Shown piece after piece: positions 6,307 through 8,898 of a stretch of DNA of 8,898 nt (positions are counted from its first letter, which is position 1; each line of letters opens with the position of its first letter). The stretch is from JAKJEP01 sp964580995. GTDB lineage: Bacteria > Planctomycetota > Phycisphaerae > Sedimentisphaerales > SM23-30. The notes below the pieces were generated by a model. The model was not told the DNA's origin. It searched no databases and saw only the letters and a list, made by a program, of their open reading frames with translations. Location: the NCBI GenBank assembly GCA_964580995.1, contig CAZOMV010000148.1, positions 1 through 8,898 of the forward strand. The letters run 5' to 3'. Position numbers and translations under genes: made by a program.

Positions 6307-7617
6307 TTAATCCGTTGGGGGAGTGACTACGTTAATACAAATTGGTTTGGCTTTTATCACTTCGAGTTTCTCCAGGGCAGCTAGGGCCTGGTCGAGATTT
6401 CCCTTTCGAACCAGGTGGGTCATAATAACCACCGGGACCACTTCCTTGGATTCGCTTTCATGCTGGAGACAGCCGGAAATACCGATCTGGTTATCCCCCA
6501 GCACTTGAGCAATTTGGGCAAAAACGCCCGGTTTATCAATCGCGGAAAGGCGTAAATAGAATTTACTCATAATGTCTTCAGTCGGGCATAACCGGCAGGG
6601 TTCGGCGGTTCGGCCCAGGCCGGGGGTTTCCCGGAATATCTGGCCGGCACTGCCGCGGGCAACACTGATAATATCGGCCACCACGGCACTGGCGGTGGGC
6701 ATCATGCCGGCACCGCGACCAAAGTAGGACGTATGGCCGACGGCATCACCGAAAATGCTTACGGCATTGTAGGAGCCGCTGACCTGGGCGAGGGGTTCAT
6801 TATTGCCGATGAAAGAGGGATGGACCCGCAGGGAGAGGCCCTGGGCGGTGTCCTCAGCAATCGCCAGCAGTTTCATGGTGTATCCCAATTCCCGACCATA
6901 ATGGATATCGGCCAACTGGACACTATCAATGCCTTTGACCGGAATCTTTTCGTAGGAAATCTGTTTGCCGAAGGCCAGGGCGGCCAAAATAGCCAATTTG
7001 TGAGCACTATCGGCACCGCTAACGTCCAGGGTCGGATCGGCTTCGGCAAAACCGGCGGCCTGAGCTTCCTGAAGGGCGGTGTCATAGTCCTTGCCCTCCT
7101 GCGACATACCGGTAAGGATATAGTTGCAGGTACCGTTGACAATTCCATACATGGCGCTGATTTTATTGGCGGTCAGGCCGGTGGCAATCGCTCCAATCAC
7201 GGGGATCCCACCACAGCAACTGGCTTCAAAGGCCACGCAGCGCTGATACTTACGAGCAACGGCATAAATTTCCTCGCCGCGTTCAGCCAAAAGTGCTTTG
7301 TTGGCGGTGACAACATCTTTTCCAGCGGCGAGCAGTTTCATCTGCAAATCCGCGGCGAAGGTGGTTCCGCCGACCAGTTCGACGGCGATCGTGACATTTG
7401 GGTCGTGAATGGCCTTATCTATATTGTCATGCAATAAACCATTGGGTAAGGTTACCGGTCGAGGGCGGGGCAGGTCCTTATCAACGACATGAGCCAATTC
7501 CAGCCGCAGCCCGGTGCGGCTGTGGATAAGGTCGGCTCGCTCGAGCAGGATTTTCGCAACACCGGCGCCAACGGTACCAAAACCGATCAGAGCGATTTTT
7601 ACTGATTTTTCAGCCAT
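6307..7617 (-). CDS. hom: Homoserine dehydrogenase with C-terminal ACT domain
   Basis: The enzyme reduces aspartate semialdehyde to homoserine with NAD(P)H, the branch step towards threonine and methionine. The Rossmann motif ALIGFGTVGAGV is at 9-20. VVTANKALLA (102-111) and FEASCCGGIPVIGA (130-143) belong to the catalytic core, as does VNGTCNYIL (160-168). GFAEADPTLDVSGADSAHKL (189-208) contains Glu192, Asp198, Asp203 and Lys207, which align by spacing with the yeast catalytic Glu208, Asp214, Asp219 and Lys223. An ACT domain occupies about 352-425 (LRLSAIDKPGVFAQIAQVL), indicating allosteric control, commonly by threonine. The length (436) is typical of the monofunctional ACT-bearing class. 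It is the first gene of the minus-strand series, with a sigma70-like promoter about 130 nt upstream. No strong Shine-Dalgarno precedes the chosen ATG, but the Rossmann motif begins just eight residues in, as usual. Confidence 0.97.
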   Translation of the reverse strand: MAEKSVKIALIGFGTVGAGVAKILLERADLIHSRTGLRLELAHVVDKDLPRPRPVTLPNGLLHDNIDKAIHDPNVTIAVELVGGTTFAADLQMKLLAAGKDVVTANKALLAERGEEIYAVARKYQRCVAFEASCCGGIPVIGAIATGLTANKISAMYGIVNGTCNYILTGMSQEGKDYDTALQEAQAAGFAEADPTLDVSGADSAHKLAILAALAFGKQISYEKIPVKGIDSVQLADIHYGRELGYTMKLLAIAEDTAQGLSLRVHPSFIGNNEPLAQVSGSYNAVSIFGDAVGHTSYFGRGAGMMPTASAVVADIISVARGSAGQIFRETPGLGRTAEPCRLCPTEDIMSKFYLRLSAIDKPGVFAQIAQVLGDNQIGISGCLQHESESKEVVPVVIMTHLVRKGNLDQALAALEKLEVIKAKPICINVVTPPTD

Positions 7618-7748
7618 TTTGCCATTACCAATTTTATCGTATTAAAATACAGGCACTTACAACCATACGTTGTCTGTTTCCGCTGACCAGGTGAAAAAAC
7701 AATACGAGATCCTTGGCAGCCTGACAGACCAGTCACAAACAGCCCGGT

Positions 7749-7777
7749 AGTCTAACGGCTGATTTTTTACAGGTCAA
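7749..7777 (-). promoter_or_regulatory. Sigma70-like promoter for the hom-lysC-tatC gene series
   Basis: On the minus strand, TTGACC (7777-7772) and TAGACT (7754-7749) are separated by exactly 17 nt, matching the -35 consensus at 5 of 6 positions and the -10 consensus at 4 of 6. It lies in the 233-bp gap (7618-7850) before hom and points into it. Transcription would start near 7742, leaving a leader of about 125 nt. No terminator-antiterminator pair, Thr/Ile-rich leader peptide or known riboswitch was recognised in that leader. A weaker alternative (TTGTAA 7662-7657 with GATAAA 7638-7633) lies closer to the gene. Confidence 0.45.
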
Positions 7778-7850
7778 GAAAAATTGAAACAAGAGATTGC
7801 GTTATTGAATCGGCACGTGGAAAGCGTAAGCTCAATGCGAATATACATTT

Positions 7851-8765
7851 TCAGATTTGATGGTAGGCATACCAGGTGGCCATGACGTATTCGAGGATGA
7901 GTTCGAGTTCGTGGGGGCAGGAGATGTGGAGCTGGTCGCGGAGGTGGTCGGTGACGGAGAAGGGGTCCAGGCTGGTTTTGACCATTTCGATGAGGGTATC
8001 GAAGGGAATGCGGCCGGCATAAATGTCGTGGAGATAATGTTTCAGACGCTGATGGAGAACGGAGAGGTCCTGGATGGTTTCGATATCGGTGGTGGATCTG
8101 CCGAAGAAGTTTTCCAACTCCAGGCCGTCAAGGGATTTGACGATGAATTGGGGTTTCAGGCGGCCGGACTGGATGAAATATTTGATTTTCTGGGTGGCCT
8201 TTTCGTTCATGAGGGAGACCATACCGGAGAGCAGATAATGCTTGCCGTTGGGGAAGATTCTGCCCAGAAGTAATTGTCCATTACGGAGTTCCAGCGTTAC
8301 GATCTTTTCACGAACGGTATAGCACTGCGGCGGGCGGAGCAGATCGACGGCGACGAAGCCGCGGCTGGTTTTGACCTGAGTGATTTCGAAAAGGCTGATG
8401 ACGAAATCGAGGCAGTTGCGGGCGTCGTTGCGCAGGGTCTGAGAGAGGGTGGTGGAGTGTTTCTTAAACCAGTAAATAGCGGGAGTTGTGTTAATTTCGG
8501 GGATTTTGTAGTCGAAGACGAACCATTCGAGGCAGCGACCGACGACTTCGAGCTGGCCTTCGTAGCCGGCGAGGGATTTGGGTTCCTGGCCGCAGAAGAA
8601 GGTGAAGAGGGCGCGGTTGCGATAGGGAGCGACCAGGGGGTCGGTAATGGCTTGTGCCATAATGAGTTCGATGATTTCCAGCCGATCGGGCAGGGAGGGC
8701 AGGCGAACCGCTTCGTGATGAAAGCCGGAAGAAGAGCTAGACCAATCATCATTGCCGCGGTCCAT
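7851..8765 (-). CDS. Uncharacterised 304-residue protein
   Basis: I do not recognise a named family. The N-terminus is short and Ser-rich (residues 8-13). A mostly helical stretch follows, with RNRALFTFFCGQ (49-60) and CLEWFVFDYKIPEINTTPAI (78-97). The middle (about 120-185) looks beta-rich, with GFVAVDLLRPPQCYTVRE (136-153) and LLLGRIFPNGKHYLLSGM (165-182). The C-terminal part (about 190-304) is again helical. No signal peptide or membrane segment is evident, so it is probably cytoplasmic. The aromatic EWFVFDY motif followed by a small beta barrel recalls other uncharacterised bacterial proteins, but this is an impression only. AAAGGA ends 9 nt before the ATG, a good Shine-Dalgarno supporting the start. 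It is transcribed in the same direction as hom but separated by 233 bp and a promoter, so it is likely its own unit. The opposite-strand open frames here look like acidic shadow translations. Confidence 0.8.
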   Translation of the reverse strand: MDRGNDDWSSSSSGFHHEAVRLPSLPDRLEIIELIMAQAITDPLVAPYRNRALFTFFCGQEPKSLAGYEGQLEVVGRCLEWFVFDYKIPEINTTPAIYWFKKHSTTLSQTLRNDARNCLDFVISLFEITQVKTSRGFVAVDLLRPPQCYTVREKIVTLELRNGQLLLGRIFPNGKHYLLSGMVSLMNEKATQKIKYFIQSGRLKPQFIVKSLDGLELENFFGRSTTDIETIQDLSVLHQRLKHYLHDIYAGRIPFDTLIEMVKTSLDPFSVTDHLRDQLHISCPHELELILEYVMATWYAYHQI

Positions 8766-8811
8766 ACCGGTGAATCCTTTCCGAAAGCAACTTTATCCTT
8801 ATGCTTTGTAA

Positions 8812-8840
8812 TTCCTATGAGATTAACGGGTTAAAGTCAA
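8812..8840 (-). promoter_or_regulatory. Possible promoter with inverted repeat in the spacer, upstream of the uncharacterised gene
   Basis: On the minus strand, TTGACT (8840-8835) is followed after 17 nt by TAGGAA (8817-8812), a good -35 and a poor -10 element. The spacer contains a perfect inverted repeat, TTAAC-GG-GTTAA on the plus strand (8823-8834), directly next to the -35 element. A repressor bound there would block the promoter, but the repeat is short enough to arise by chance. The transcript would carry a leader of about 40 nt before the ATG at 8765. Confidence 0.35.
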
Positions 8841-8856
8841 GGGGAAACTGGATTTG

Positions 8857-8898
8857 ATGGAAACGCCAAAAGTCGATATGGACTTCCAAAAACAGCTC
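8857..8898 (+). CDS. Possible start of a divergent gene, cut by the window edge
   Basis: An ATG at 8857 opens a frame of 14 codons (METPKVDMDFQKQL) that runs to the last base. It is oriented away from the uncharacterised minus-strand gene, as expected for a divergent pair. AAGGGG (8839-8844) lies 12 nt upstream, a longer spacing than usual for a Shine-Dalgarno. Too little is visible to suggest a function. Confidence 0.3.
   Translation, partial: METPKVDMDFQKQL

Noticed and set aside
7634..7666. Ten-codon minus-strand frame (MVVSACILIR) in the hom leader, considered as an attenuator leader peptide
   Set aside because: No Shine-Dalgarno, no run of threonine or isoleucine codons and no following terminator hairpin.
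7678..7705. T6 run on the coding strand in the hom leader as an intrinsic terminator
   Set aside because: No stable GC-rich stem could be drawn immediately before it.
7857..8834. Two end-to-end plus-strand open frames opposite the uncharacterised gene
   Set aside because: Strongly acidic, low-complexity translations typical of antisense frames; the minus-strand frame is continuous, has a good Shine-Dalgarno and a mixed, protein-like composition.

Overview
The window looks like a bacterial chromosome segment, probably an end-of-contig piece of a draft or metagenomic assembly, because the first ~118 bases are almost pure G. The gene set is ordinary core metabolism plus Tat export. The lineage cannot be fixed from the sequence. 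The divergent PfkB-type kinase, the ApgM-type protein inside a threonine/lysine gene cluster and the DUF456 protein would suit a planctomycete such as a member of Phycisphaerae, but that is a low-confidence inference.

Layout, left to right. 1-118 is a G-dominated stretch overlapping the 3' part of a plus-strand DUF456-like membrane protein gene that ends at 357. A strong hairpin at 387-423 separates it from a convergent minus-strand gene series. Read in transcription order, that series is: hom (7617-6307), an apgM-family gene (6301-5117), lysC (5109-3880), a manC-type guanylyltransferase (3870-2785), ruvX/yqgF (2782-2351), a PfkB-family sugar kinase (2354-1401) and tatC (1364-453). Gaps are 5, 7, 9 and 2 nt, then a 4-nt ATGA overlap, then 36 nt, so the seven genes look like one transcription unit. 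A sigma70-like promoter (TTGACC, 17 nt, TAGACT) lies at 7777-7749, giving a leader of roughly 125 nt before hom. The intergenic stretch 7618-7850 holds this promoter and leader; no RNA gene or riboswitch was recognised in it.

Upstream is an uncharacterised 304-residue minus-strand gene (8765-7851) with its own Shine-Dalgarno sequence and a possible promoter containing a perfect inverted repeat. The first 14 codons of a possible divergent plus-strand gene run off the right edge.

How the genes fit together. Aspartate kinase (lysC) and homoserine dehydrogenase (hom) are the first and third steps of the aspartate pathway, and both carry C-terminal ACT regulatory domains. The ApgM-family protein between them belongs to the group proposed to act as a non-orthologous homoserine kinase, which would add the step after Hom. 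Inside lysC there is a well-formed Shine-Dalgarno sequence in front of Met247, so the gene probably also makes a separate ACT-only beta subunit, as known for Bacillus and Corynebacterium enzymes. The remaining genes (GDP-mannose supply, pre-16S rRNA/Holliday junction nuclease, sugar-phosphate kinase, Tat translocase) have no obvious pathway link and seem to share only transcription. No mobile element, CRISPR array, tRNA or rRNA was seen, and no clearly new biological system was found.
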